From contig NC_026734.1 in the NCBI RefSeq assembly GCF_000210295.1, forward strand, positions 62,001 through 126,000: DNA of 64,000 nucleotides. Reading direction: 5' to 3'. Positions 51,383 through 60,595 of the stretch are shown here, piece by piece. The notes beneath the pieces were generated by a model. That model ran no database searches, was not told the DNA's origin, and saw only the letters and a list, made by a program, of their open reading frames with translations. Positions within the stretch are counted from its first letter, which is position 1; every line of letters begins with the position of its first letter. Position numbers and translations under genes: made by a program. This DNA is from Trypanosoma brucei gambiense DAL972. Taxonomy: Eukaryota; Euglenozoa; Kinetoplastea; Trypanosomatida; Trypanosomatidae.

Positions 51383-53236
51383 ATGGGTCGCTATACGCGC
51401 CGGTTCACGTTTCGCGTGGGTGTTGGAGCAGCCGCCTTCGCTTGTGCCTGGGCGGTATGTCACCGCTGGAATCTGCGACGCAGCGGTGTCATTTCCTTTC
51501 CTGAAGAAGTTGTTCACTTTCAGCCTCTTCCCCGGGACTTGAAGCTGCGGCAAATGAAGGAAAGCAGCAGTTTTGAAAATCCTTTTGATGCTCTTATTAT
51601 TGGTGGAGGCGTTACGGGGTTATATACTGCAGTAGATGCAGCGAAACGTGGCTTGCGCGTTGCTGTTGTCGGTGCGGGTGATTTTGCCTCCGGTTACTCT
51701 GGGACATCTCCTCCGCTCCTTCCTGGTGCGTTTCCATACGTCCAGCGAGCACTGCGACAACGAGACGCGAAGTGGCTACGCCGTGCTGCTGAAGCCTGGG
51801 AAGCCCGTACAATTTGGTCGAATGTAGCACCAAGTATCGTTAACAATAATGTACGCACACTGGTTCCCTCTGCGCACGCGATGGAGTTTATGGAACTAGC
51901 CGCAACGGCAGTGGTTGCCACACTCCTGAGCCCGTTCTTTGGCCCGTGGAGGTCGTGCTCATTTGTGAGGGGAAAACATCTCCTTGAAGAGTTTCCCGGC
52001 GCTGAAGATAAGGCAGTGGGGGCCATCATCGTGCGCGACGCGACAGTTGACGGCGCGGCGGCCGCTATAGCACTGGCACGAACGGCTGACGCCTTGGGAG
52101 CTGTAACGCTGAATTACGCCCAGGTTGAGAGGATTACCGGGATTGACAATGAGTCAACTTCGTCTGGTAGGGCAAACTTTGTTGTCACCATCAGTGATGT
52201 GAATGCATGTTGTGGATTGGGAGATGTCGCTACCTCTAAAGTGGAGATGTACACTCGTTCTATCGTTAATTGTGCTGGAGCTTTGGTGGACGAAGTGAAA
52301 CAACTCTTCCCCGGCAATTCATCAGATGACGTGCCGACAGCAGTAGAGCGGCATCAGCTCAGCTCGTATCTAGTGATGCCAGCTACCGCATTGTTTACTG
52401 GTGAGCGTATTACGGGTTGGGCTGGTTCTGCTAGGGCGTTAATGGCTTCGTCAACGTCATACGCTTTCTCCTCGGTTATGATTGTTCCATGGTTCGATGA
52501 ATGTGTGTTATTGGGGCCAAGTGTAACCCCCTTTTCTCACTCTCCCACCAGGGCTGCCGCTGCTGCCACAATTTCAGGAGCGGTACCAATGCACTCTCTT
52601 CAAGCATCAGGCGGACACGCCAGTGGCGCGGACGACAGTACATGTGAACGAATTTGTGCCGCATTGAAGGCCTCTGGTGTTGAAGTCGACAAGGGACGCA
52701 TATTGTCATGCATTTCCACGGTTGTGCCTGTTCTTCGTGATCCCTCGTCCGTTCCTTGGCTGTCAAACGTTCTTTCAGAGGGTTACCACATTGCCGCAGG
52801 AGGAGAGAATCGGCACCGTGTGCACATATATGGTGGATCTCTGGGGTTAGCACGGCTCATTGCGGAGAAGGCTGTGGACAAGCTACTTAACAACGGTATA
52901 ACCTTCAATGTGGAAGAGGTGAAGCGGCTTCGACCGTGTGAGACAAAATGGTTGCCACTTGTTTTTGGAAGTGCCGGTGCAGGAATGGACTATTATGATT
53001 CTTTGTCACCACTGGAGCGCGTGCGTACTTTGGTGCGTGAGCAGTACGCAGTGCGACTAGTGGACGTGGTCTCACGTCGGACTCGTATCGCATACAGTAG
53101 CCCAGCTGAGGCGCTTGCTGCGCTTCCAGCGCTTGCAGAACTTATGCGTGTTGAACTTGGATGGAGTTCGCGGAGGGCGAAATGGGAGTTGGAGGAAGCA
53201 CGGTCGTTTATCCTCGCCGCCACGGCTCTCACATGA
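51383..53236 (+). CDS. FAD-dependent glycerol-3-phosphate dehydrogenase paralog with altered active site
   Basis: The family oxidises glycerol-3-phosphate to DHAP at the mitochondrial inner membrane and passes electrons to ubiquinone. The 617-residue product starts MGRYTRRFTFRVG, with a basic N-terminus and short hydrophobic stretch like a mitochondrial anchor. The Rossmann FAD site is intact: ALIIGGGVTGLYTAVDAA (about 71-88) and DFASG (about 102). However, the substrate loop that reads like STKLIHGGVRYLE in active enzymes is TSPPLLPGAFPYVQ here, so its His and Arg are lost. The C-terminal GGKWTTYR element is GGSLGLAR. The PWEGxTxxGTTD block is also changed (PWFDECVLLGPSVTP). It probably binds FAD without normal catalysis. 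T. brucei has a second, canonical gene elsewhere as I recall. The first ATG is used; the frame opens at GTG. Confidence 0.85.
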   Translation: MGRYTRRFTFRVGVGAAAFACAWAVCHRWNLRRSGVISFPEEVVHFQPLPRDLKLRQMKESSSFENPFDALIIGGGVTGLYTAVDAAKRGLRVAVVGAGDFASGYSGTSPPLLPGAFPYVQRALRQRDAKWLRRAAEAWEARTIWSNVAPSIVNNNVRTLVPSAHAMEFMELAATAVVATLLSPFFGPWRSCSFVRGKHLLEEFPGAEDKAVGAIIVRDATVDGAAAAIALARTADALGAVTLNYAQVERITGIDNESTSSGRANFVVTISDVNACCGLGDVATSKVEMYTRSIVNCAGALVDEVKQLFPGNSSDDVPTAVERHQLSSYLVMPATALFTGERITGWAGSARALMASSTSYAFSSVMIVPWFDECVLLGPSVTPFSHSPTRAAAAATISGAVPMHSLQASGGHASGADDSTCERICAALKASGVEVDKGRILSCISTVVPVLRDPSSVPWLSNVLSEGYHIAAGGENRHRVHIYGGSLGLARLIAEKAVDKLLNNGITFNVEEVKRLRPCETKWLPLVFGSAGAGMDYYDSLSPLERVRTLVREQYAVRLVDVVSRRTRIAYSSPAEALAALPALAELMRVELGWSSRRAKWELEEARSFILAATALT

Positions 53237-53592
53237 AGGTATGTTGTTGTTGAAGAGGCCGGTAGTGAATGTGTCGACCCTTTCAAAGTCCTTACACTCT
53301 TCTGCACCTTTACGCAAGTTGTACATTTATGGACACGTCACAGGAAGTGTGTTTTCCAGTGTTGCGTATCGGTGGGTCGTCCGTCACAATGTTTGTTCTT
53401 TCTTTCTTCTGTGCCTTCCCCCTCTCCCCATCCCCCGCACCAGAGCCGCAAGTGCATAAAGCACGCTCACACACAGCGGATGCTGCCAGTTTAATTTTTT
53501 TTCCCCCGTTCCCTCCCTCTCCCCTCTGTTATTTGTAGGCGGCCGTTGTTTATCGCCTTCGTATAACCACCGCTTAGTACGCGCCTTGGAGC
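53237..53592 (+). other. Intergenic region with splice acceptor for TMEM231
   Basis: A strong T/C tract (about 53492-53535) ends in AG at 53537-53538, and the first ATG afterwards is 53593. No gene seen. Confidence 0.7.
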
Positions 53593-54666
53593 ATGGCGAC
53601 TATTTACCACGAGGGCTTCAAAGTGCGGTATGTGACTCGCGGCATCGGTTCATGGGTGCTTTATTTCTTAAGCCTTGCCGCTCTGTTTATTCTACCTTTT
53701 GTTATCGCTACTTCTATGGGGGGCATTTGGCTAACCAACAGCCACTTTACGCAGCATCCCAGGTTGAAGTTCAGCGGCAGGTGTCTCCTTCGTTATACGA
53801 CTGTGCGCGGGAAGGAGAAGTTGTGGACGTGTTCTGACGCCTTCAACGAAAAGTTGTTATATGGCCATGCGGAGTTGGACACGTTGCCATTCTTCACCAT
53901 CTACGAGGAGGATCGGGACAGTGATGGCAGTGTAGATTGTGTAACCATAGTTCTTGGCCTTCCTGTGAATAGTCTAGGAAGCAGAGTGGAAAATAGCTTT
54001 CCACCACCCGATGAGATGGACGCGATCGAACGCGTGGAGTTTATTCCTGAATTCATCTACGAAATCATACATCCATCTATTCATTTGAATATGACAGCTG
54101 CCCCCCTTATTGTTTTCCAACGTCCCGGGGGAGGGCACGCATCGGCATCCGGGACGGGAGGAGCGCATACGGGTGGTCCTGTGTGTGCGTCCACATCGGG
54201 GGATATTTTATTTCACACAACAGAACCTCTGTATTCGTGGTCCAACGTGCATTATGCTCACACATACGCGGACAGTCCCCTCGACGCCGTGGAGAGCATA
54301 GATGATGTACTTAATGTACCCCGTTTCGCTCAGAAATACGCATCCCGGAATCAATCCCTTTTGTTCAGACGTTACGCAGAATCCGCCGGTGGTGCCTCAC
54401 TACTGCCTGACATAACATACGATCGAGTATTAGGCGAAGATATGGATACTGTGGGCGATTTCACATGGAAGCTCACGCTACGTGTTCAGGATGCCAACGT
54501 GCCGTACGTGTCATCTATACCGGAATTAATAAAGTGGGCGTGGATTCAATATTTTACCATTGCTTACGTTATACAATGGGTGCTATGGAAATTACGTGGC
54601 ATGCTGTTGAAATCAGGAATGATTGGTTCAACTGCAATATTTCACCGTGGTTATGCACCGCGCTAG
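53593..54666 (+). CDS. TMEM231: TMEM231, ciliary transition-zone membrane protein
   Basis: TMEM231 is a two-pass membrane protein of the MKS/B9 module that gates entry into the cilium at the transition zone. The 357-residue protein has the family layout. A short N-terminus (MATIYHEGFKVRYVTRG) leads into a first membrane helix (about 20-45). A large domain follows with the conserved EEDRDSDGSVDC segment (about 96-107), like human EEDRNQDGKTD. A second membrane helix (about 312-335) is introduced by IPELIKWAWIQYFTIAYVIQ. A Gly/Ala/His-rich insert near 175-195 makes it slightly longer than the human protein. Its neighbour is delta-tubulin, another basal-body gene. Confidence 0.92.
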   Translation: MATIYHEGFKVRYVTRGIGSWVLYFLSLAALFILPFVIATSMGGIWLTNSHFTQHPRLKFSGRCLLRYTTVRGKEKLWTCSDAFNEKLLYGHAELDTLPFFTIYEEDRDSDGSVDCVTIVLGLPVNSLGSRVENSFPPPDEMDAIERVEFIPEFIYEIIHPSIHLNMTAAPLIVFQRPGGGHASASGTGGAHTGGPVCASTSGDILFHTTEPLYSWSNVHYAHTYADSPLDAVESIDDVLNVPRFAQKYASRNQSLLFRRYAESAGGASLLPDITYDRVLGEDMDTVGDFTWKLTLRVQDANVPYVSSIPELIKWAWIQYFTIAYVIQWVLWKLRGMLLKSGMIGSTAIFHRGYAPR

Positions 54667-55233
54667 GGTTCTTAGTGTTGTTGTCTGTGAATTGTGGGTC
54701 GGCGGCCGCGTACCGAACGGCGAGTCCGTATAGCGTGTAGAACTCCACACATTTTTTTCATACATATCATGACTTCCTGTCACAGACGTACATAATAACG
54801 GGAAACTGCGTATCGCTCGTAAGGAGGCTAACATCCCTCCTTCATATGTAATACGTACCGGTAAATGCACTCTTTATGTGCCAAGTTATCTTCGTGCGGT
54901 CGAAGCTCAAACTGTTTCTTTGTGGCTGTTACTATTAGTTTGTTTTTGTGCTTCTCATGTCGTGGGATCCGTGACCGCTTTTTCTTTCTTTTTTTAGCTA
55001 CTTGCATGTTGTCCTTCAACCTCTATCCTCTTTTTTTCCTCATGCACCTCTTGCTCTTTTTGCTTTGGACCACGCTTTACTTCCTAAGGTGCGGCTTTTT
55101 TTTTTTGTGCGTTGTCGCACCCGTGCCGTTTCTGAAGGAGTCGCACAACGTCAATCACTTGGGTAGTGTGTTGCCCCGTGGTCCCAATTCAACTGGTAGA
55201 AGTGCGGAACTCACAGATTATTTTTGTTGTTAG
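54667..55233 (+). other. Intergenic region, 567 bp
   Basis: This stretch is T-rich, with tracts near 54975-54995, 55020-55065 and 55096-55106. The AG at about 55136 is the likely acceptor; another AG (55232-55233) abuts the delta-tubulin ATG directly. T-rich frames here are not genes. Confidence 0.55.
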
Positions 55234-56676
55234 ATGGCAATTGTTGTCGTGCAGGTGGGCCAATGCGGTAATCAACTGGGTGAGGAACTATGGCGACAGC
55301 TTTCGATTGCCACTGATAAAGGTGCCGTGCGTTCACCTTTCTTTACCAGTAATCGGAAGGCTCGTTGCGTTATGGTTGACTCTGAACCTAAGGTGGTGCA
55401 GACCGTCTACAACCGTTATGCCGATATTATGCGGGCTGAAAACGTTGTCTGCGGTCACTCTGGTCGCGGGAATCACTGGGCGTTAGGTTATTACGGTCTC
55501 AATAATCCAAAAAGTAGTCGGTGTGCTGAGAAAGCCGCCGCATCCCGTCCATTTCAGGTCACGAAGGATCAGCGGCGGGGTGACAACTTTGTTGTACGCG
55601 ACGCTCTTCGCGCCATCTATGCCGAAACACGTCGCACAGATGACACGGAGGAGTTTGAGGCAATTTTGGTATTACACAGTTTAGCTGGTGGTACAGGCAG
55701 CGGTATGGCTTCGCTACTGTTAGAGAAGATACGGTACTACTTCATTGAACCGACTGAAGACGAACTTGCAAATGCGGACGAGAAAGCGGAGGCGGACATG
55801 ATGTGGAACGACGGACTGGATGGTATGCTGATGCACAAACGGCGAGCCCTATTTCTTATCAGCATTGCAGTCGCACCACAATCCATTGGGGAAATATCCA
55901 CCCAAAGTTTGAATGCAGCACTTACTCTGCATGCCTTGCGGATCGTAGATGCTGTGCTGCTGTTACGCAACGACGACTGCCTGAGGGCGCGGGATGATCG
56001 AGCTGCTGGTCCGCGTGGGGCCGGAGGGAAGGAGACCATTTCCTCTTCTTCTTCCCTTTCCCTCCTTAAACCTTGTGCAACCTTCACCGAGGTGAACGAA
56101 GTTTTCGTGACGTTGTTGATGCCCGTGCTCTTGTACGGTGTGGGGGAGAGTCCTATTTGTAATCTTGTGCTATCGTGCTCCCCGAGTCATAGAAAAATGA
56201 ACAACATCTTGACGATTGTGCCTACACCGCAGCGTCACTACCTGCGGTTCAAGGAGTCCTCCATTCTCTCACGTTTCTACTGCATCACTGGTGCGAAGTC
56301 ACACTTGCCATCCGTGTGTCCAACAGTTCCTGTGGAGTTGTTGCACACCTCGAGGTCTCTTCAGTCGACGGATCCTGTGCATTCTAGGGAGGAGGTAAAG
56401 ATACCGAAACCGCTGTATCTGAGCTTTGTTCAACCTGGGTCAAAGAAGCGTTCTCCGGCGGCTACACTTCTGACTGAAATTGAGGGTGTCCTCGTTATGA
56501 ACCAGGCGCGTGAACTAAATGCACAGTTGCTGTTCCCTCTCTTGCGAACAGCAGCAGTGAAGGTAAAGGCAGGTGCTTTCATGTCCACATTTCTGGATTC
56601 CGGAGTGGCGGCAGAGCGCATTCAGTTGGCGATCAAGAGTGTTGCTCTTAAGCTTGCTGATGCGGAGGAGGATTGA
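55234..56676 (+). CDS. TUBD1: Delta-tubulin
   Basis: Delta-tubulin is needed to build or keep the C-tubule of basal-body triplets. The 480-residue protein has a tubulin N-terminus MAIVVVQVGQCGNQLGEELW and the GTP-binding signature SLAGGTGSGMAS (about 150). Features closest to delta-type tubulin are VMVDSEPKVV (about 48), GRGNHWALGYYG (about 75), and the order of SIAVAPQSIGEISTQSLNAA followed by DAVLLLRNDD. Two inserts, an acidic one near 170-190 and a Gly/Ser-rich one near 250-275, account for the extra length. It is unlike the alpha/beta tubulins, and the N-terminal pattern could also fit zeta or epsilon tubulin, but the NHWALGYYG block favours delta. It follows TMEM231 by about 570 bp. Confidence 0.82.
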   Translation: MAIVVVQVGQCGNQLGEELWRQLSIATDKGAVRSPFFTSNRKARCVMVDSEPKVVQTVYNRYADIMRAENVVCGHSGRGNHWALGYYGLNNPKSSRCAEKAAASRPFQVTKDQRRGDNFVVRDALRAIYAETRRTDDTEEFEAILVLHSLAGGTGSGMASLLLEKIRYYFIEPTEDELANADEKAEADMMWNDGLDGMLMHKRRALFLISIAVAPQSIGEISTQSLNAALTLHALRIVDAVLLLRNDDCLRARDDRAAGPRGAGGKETISSSSSLSLLKPCATFTEVNEVFVTLLMPVLLYGVGESPICNLVLSCSPSHRKMNNILTIVPTPQRHYLRFKESSILSRFYCITGAKSHLPSVCPTVPVELLHTSRSLQSTDPVHSREEVKIPKPLYLSFVQPGSKKRSPAATLLTEIEGVLVMNQARELNAQLLFPLLRTAAVKVKAGAFMSTFLDSGVAAERIQLAIKSVALKLADAEED

Positions 56677-57057
56677 TTTTCGGTGTTTCCCCTTCTTCCC
56701 AACCAGTTTCCAATGAGACGGTTGTCTCCACGGAGGGCGTGATACATTGCTTTCCTTTTGGTTGCAGTGCGGAAGGGGGAGTATATATATTTTTTATGTT
56801 CGTCGGATTCCCAGCTCCAATTTGTCTTGTTTGTGAATTCTTTGTCAAGTGGCGCAGCGGCGAGTGGATGGACAATGAATCTGTCATTGCCATGATCAGA
56901 GTATTTATTCCATTGTCACGCGTAACGTCAGCGTGCGTCTACATTCGCCACCGCATACTCGTCACATTCCATATCTGTCTGTTTGTTTATTTTTTAATTT
57001 TGGTATCCCTTATGTGTTTTCCCCTTTACTCTCGACTTACCTGTGTTAGCATGCGAC
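56677..57057 (+). other. Intergenic region with splice acceptor and overlapping uORF
   Basis: Pyrimidine-rich sequence (about 57014-57042) ends in AG at about 57048-57049. An ATG at 57051 opens a 9-codon frame (57051-57077) that overlaps the PPR start at 57058 in another frame. Confidence 0.6.
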
Positions 57058-58647
57058 ATGAGGCCACTGGGGTGTAGTTTTGGTCGCAGGTACCGCGTGA
57101 CGAGCGCGGCATTTGGCGTTTCCCAGTTTCCTTCTAGCAGTAGCACCTTCTCAGCATCGTGCCGGTGGGTGGTGATACCACCAGTGGAACCCATAACTAG
57201 AGCATCCGCGTCCTCTTCCTCTTCCTCCTCGCGCAAAGGTGAGTGCCGCACATCGTACCGTTTCGCAGTTAAGGATGAAGAGCGAGGGCTATACGATCAT
57301 GGCGTTACACCCGATGCTCGAACTCTTGCTGCGGAGGCTGAAGCGCAATATCGTGCCAGCTCCGAGTTCCTTCACGCACCTGCCGGTGGTTTACCCGCCC
57401 CGGAACTACACATGGAGGTGGACGGCACATCGGTTTCCTGCATTGCAGCACCATTTGGAGAAGAGTACGTTCCATCAAGTAAGGAACGCTTTGCACACCG
57501 TGGACACGTGGGGGACCTGAGCAGGCAACGTACTTCGGACCGAAAGTACCTTTTGGATGCCCGGTCGCACCTGAATATCCGTAAGGAGCGGCAACTAAGT
57601 GAATTACTGTCCGCCCCCATGCCACTTTTGCAGAAATCAAATGAAATCCAGCAGATGCTTCTGTCGGATTTCTACCCTCAAAATCTTGTTGTGTCATCTC
57701 GCAACGTAGAGGCCGTCATTGCCCTATGGGCGCAGTGTAGCCTTGAACAGTGCATCGCTGGGCTCAACAGTCAACGACCAGAGAATCTTTTAGCCCCGTC
57801 AGCTGACACAACTTGTCATGAAGTGGACGCAGTGGATAGTGTGCCGTTTCTCAACCATATGAAGCGATTGTATTTTCATTCCAGACAAACCCACGTGGCA
57901 CCAACTCCCCTTGTTCTGGAGTATGTGATGACAGCATTAGGCAACGTGACCACTGCAGACAGTCGCGTTTTTCACCTAGCCAACCGGCTCCTGTTGGATG
58001 CGGACAAGTACGTTATATTACCGACGCGTACCACCTACGCCGCGTTCTTCACTATATGCTCGCTCCATAACGCAATGCCGTTTGCGCTTTCCCGCTTCAA
58101 AGATGCGGTTGTTAATCTCCACGTAGCTGTTGACTCTACTATGGCGTCGGCAATACTTGAGGGGTTGGTACAAAATGGCTTGGTGGAGGAAGCAGTGCTC
58201 TTATTAGCTCGGCTTCAACACGTTCCGATGGACGTACAACTGTTAAACACGGCACTCGAAGTGCTTTTGCTGTCAAAACAGCCACAATCCTGCTTTTCTG
58301 CGTTTGAAGCTGTTAGACACTCTGGGGTAGAGCCCACAGCAGACACTTATACTCTGCTTTTGCTAGCGTGCGAGCGCTCCGGCCTCTGGGGGAATACAAC
58401 CGCAATTCTTGCTGACATGCAAATGCGTCGCGTAAAGGGGGATGGGAGGACACTGAACCTGCTACTCAAGGGCCTTCTCACCGAACGCCTCCATGGTTAT
58501 TCGAGGCAGTTATATGAGACGATGGTAAACAAAAATGTGGAGGTATGGCCAGCGTTGGAGTCTCACATGAAGTCACGAACAGCTGGGGGCGAACAATTAA
58601 AACGTGGTTCAACTATTAAAACCTCGAAGTCAAGTCAGCCGTCGTAG
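57058..58647 (+). CDS. Mitochondrial pentatricopeptide-repeat (PPR) protein
   Basis: PPR proteins bind single-stranded RNA, in trypanosomes mostly in the mitochondrion, where they stabilise or help translate transcripts or sit in the mitoribosome. The 529-residue protein starts MRPLGCSFGRRYRVTSAAFG, an Arg/Ser-rich presequence followed by a Ser run. Helical-hairpin repeats lie at about 315-510: RTTYAAFFTICSLHNAMPFA, DSTMASAILEGLVQNGLVEE, NTALEVLLLSKQPQSCFSAF, PTADTYTLLLLACERSGLWG and GRTLNLLLKGLLTERLHGYS. That is about five or six repeats. The middle (100-300) is undefined. The frame opens at GTG; the first in-frame ATG is used. The 9-codon frame just before it may lower translation. Confidence 0.82.
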   Translation: MRPLGCSFGRRYRVTSAAFGVSQFPSSSSTFSASCRWVVIPPVEPITRASASSSSSSSRKGECRTSYRFAVKDEERGLYDHGVTPDARTLAAEAEAQYRASSEFLHAPAGGLPAPELHMEVDGTSVSCIAAPFGEEYVPSSKERFAHRGHVGDLSRQRTSDRKYLLDARSHLNIRKERQLSELLSAPMPLLQKSNEIQQMLLSDFYPQNLVVSSRNVEAVIALWAQCSLEQCIAGLNSQRPENLLAPSADTTCHEVDAVDSVPFLNHMKRLYFHSRQTHVAPTPLVLEYVMTALGNVTTADSRVFHLANRLLLDADKYVILPTRTTYAAFFTICSLHNAMPFALSRFKDAVVNLHVAVDSTMASAILEGLVQNGLVEEAVLLLARLQHVPMDVQLLNTALEVLLLSKQPQSCFSAFEAVRHSGVEPTADTYTLLLLACERSGLWGNTTAILADMQMRRVKGDGRTLNLLLKGLLTERLHGYSRQLYETMVNKNVEVWPALESHMKSRTAGGEQLKRGSTIKTSKSSQPS

Positions 58648-59023
58648 CGTCATGGTTACGTTGTGGAATTGTCTACGTTGGTTAGTGTACGTGTGTCTGT
58701 GTTTGTGTTAGTGACATGCAAAGGGATGTAGTTCCCTCATCCAACCGTCATGCTGGTGAAACTGAGCGGTTGTTTGGGTTTGTTAAATGAGACAGTTAAT
58801 CTCCTTAAAGTACTGTTGCGTTGCTGATTCCATCTATCGTGTGTGTGTTGTTTCCTTGTGTTTTAGTCCATCTCCTAATTTTCATTGTTCTCCCCTGTTC
58901 CCCCCGTTTTTTCTCCTTCTTGCTACCAAATACCGTGTGCGCGTTTGCTCCCAACATGGCTTTCATTTTTGGGTTGTCTTCAACCGAAGGAGGACTAGTA
59001 TATTCGACCCTCAAGCGCGCAGC
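58648..59023 (+). other. Intergenic region with splice acceptor for RPB12
   Basis: A long T/C tract (about 58850-58925) is followed by an AG near 58988-58989, and the first ATG afterwards is 59024. This trims an upstream in-frame extension that starts at 58787. Confidence 0.65.
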
Positions 59024-59272
59024 ATGCTTTCGTATACAGTGAAGGAGGAAGTAAAGGATGAAAAGCTCCCCGGAGCTAACAACTTCGCTGACGTCGGAGG
59101 ATCATTGGAGGATGAGGAACCCATGACGCTGTACACGTGCGCGAATTGCACGCGCGTTGTAGCATTATGCCCGTCCTCCCAACTCATGTGTACGCATTGC
59201 GTTCATCGTACGGGTTCCTCTACAGTGTTCTACAAGGTTCGCCAGCAACCCACAACATATGACACTGTTTGA
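59024..59272 (+). CDS. RPB12: RPB12/RPABC4, zinc-ribbon subunit shared by RNA polymerases I, II and III
   Basis: The 82-residue product begins MLSYTVKEEVKDEKL. Its C-terminal half is the RPABC4 zinc ribbon: LYTCANC (Cys 39 and 42), then MCTHC (Cys 56 and 59), then TVFYKVRQQPTTYDTV, matching the family's MYKKRTKRLVVFDAR ending. An acidic N-terminal extension of about 33 residues precedes it, and PMTLYTC lines up with the family's YICGEC start. RPB12 bridges the Rpb2 and Rpb3 subunits. The longer open frame beginning at 58787 is T-rich leader removed by the splice acceptor near 58989. A related small ORF follows at 59619. Confidence 0.85.
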   Translation: MLSYTVKEEVKDEKLPGANNFADVGGSLEDEEPMTLYTCANCTRVVALCPSSQLMCTHCVHRTGSSTVFYKVRQQPTTYDTV

Positions 59273-59618
59273 TAACACAAAGCCATTTAGGAGATGGTGC
59301 CCTTCCGGTTGATGCCTACATTGCCTCGGTTGTGGCGGCTCCCTGTTGTGCGAGTACGGAAGAGGTGACTGAATTGATTCTCTTTCGCGCACTCCTCCGC
59401 GACGAACGCCGTCAGTTGCACACATACACACACACATACACAATTCTCTATGCCAAATTTCTGTCTGTGTGTACTGATTCTTTTGTTGAATATGTCAGTA
59501 AATTTTTACTATTTTGTTTCTTTCTCAGCCACGTTTATGTCCGTGCCCCTTTATTTTATTTATTTTGTACTCCATGCATTCCAGCGTTTGCCCTCACAAT
59601 AGTTTCACCGTTGCAACT
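59273..59618 (+). other. Intergenic region
   Basis: This 346 bp stretch has a CA-rich run (about 59418-59440) and T-rich tracts (about 59500-59570). The AG dinucleotides near 59583 and 59602 are possible acceptors. No gene seen apart from an ORF extension starting at 59514. Confidence 0.55.
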
Positions 59619-59843
59619 ATGATGAACAGGCCGCCGCCCCAGCAGGCGATGCGGTCAGCAGCAACCAAAGATGTTGTGCCCCAACCCCAGTGCGTCTGCG
59701 CAAGTTGCTTCTCACCGCTTCCGTTACCTCGTCCCGACGCAACAGGAACACCGTTTCAATGCCCCCAATGTCGAATGGCTGGTATAGATATGAAAGTGCT
59801 TTACACCCGTCGTGCGTTCCCAACAGAGCATAGTACAAACTGA
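59619..59843 (+). CDS. Small zinc-ribbon protein, possible diverged RPB12 paralog
   Basis: The 74-residue product starts MMNRPPPQQAMRSA. It has two Cys pairs: CASC (27 and 30) and CPQC (48 and 51). The part after the second pair aligns without gaps to the same part of the preceding RPB12: KVLYTRRAFPTEHSTN against TVFYKVRQQPTTYDTV, sharing V, Y, R, P and two T. The inter-pair spacing is longer (17 residues) and the N-terminus is Pro-rich. With its position next to RPB12 this suggests an old tandem duplication. Trypanosomes are known to keep paralogs of RPB5, RPB6 and RPB10, one set specific to Pol I, so a second RPB12-like subunit would be in character. The function is inferred only. Confidence 0.55.
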   Translation: MMNRPPPQQAMRSAATKDVVPQPQCVCASCFSPLPLPRPDATGTPFQCPQCRMAGIDMKVLYTRRAFPTEHSTN

Positions 59844-60595
59844 AGGGCGGGTGTTAAGCCCCATTCTGGGATGTTATTTTTTCTTGTACCACATTTACGG
59901 TAAGGGTGCAAGAGTGGGAGCTGACAGAGGGCAGTGGATTACGGTTCGAGGGAGGGGAAAGTATATGAAAGTTGGGTGTGCTCTCGCTTTTGTAGGCATG
60001 TATGTTTTACTCATACTGGAAACGTATCCGTCCCCGAGCTATTCTTTTTTGGCTTCCGCATCTTTAGCAACCCGTGTGCTCAAGGAGGGCGATGAGAGGT
60101 GCTCATATCTTCAACAGTTTTACCTTGTGTCCGTGGTGGCTTGTCGTGCCAAATTCATTTTCTTGAATTCCTTATCTGGAGCGCTCAGCAGCCCGTCTGT
60201 ATGTGATCTGGACACACTCCTGTTTATTCTTGTGTTATCGTGTGAAGTCAGAGATAGATTGCAAAGCACTACAGCCTGTTAAGCGACAAAACGGGGTGTG
60301 TTACCGGTTTCTTCTTCTTACTACTAAAATATATTTTTCCTTTTTAAAAATTTCAAGTATTAACCGAAAGTCAGTTGGGTGTGGACCGTTAGGGTGTGCC
60401 TCTGTAAATTTGTTTATAGTTCAGCGGAGGAGGTCTCTCCACGCACAAACCAGTGCGTGTTTAGGAGGTGGTGGTGGGAGGTTGAGGGATTTTTGTGTGT
60501 TGCCACTACGCAAACACAAGCGGCCAAATAAGGCGTAAATTCGGTTGCCGTCCTCGTTAGCGTACGTCTTGTGTTGACATTGAGGTCGCAGCACC
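59844..60595 (+). other. Intergenic region, 752 bp
   Basis: This should hold the 3' UTR of the zinc-ribbon gene and the 5' UTR of uS15m. A GTG-initiated 156-codon frame (59812-60282) overlaps the gene end and lacks protein-like composition. A T-rich tract lies at about 60330-60346. Confidence 0.55.

Noticed and set aside
54865..55233. 122-codon hydrophobic ORF upstream of delta-tubulin
   Set aside because: Composed of T-rich 5' leader sequence and ends at the tubulin start; no gene features.
59812..60282. 156-codon ORF after the zinc-ribbon gene
   Set aside because: Begins at GTG, overlaps the end of the zinc-ribbon gene, and has UTR-like composition.
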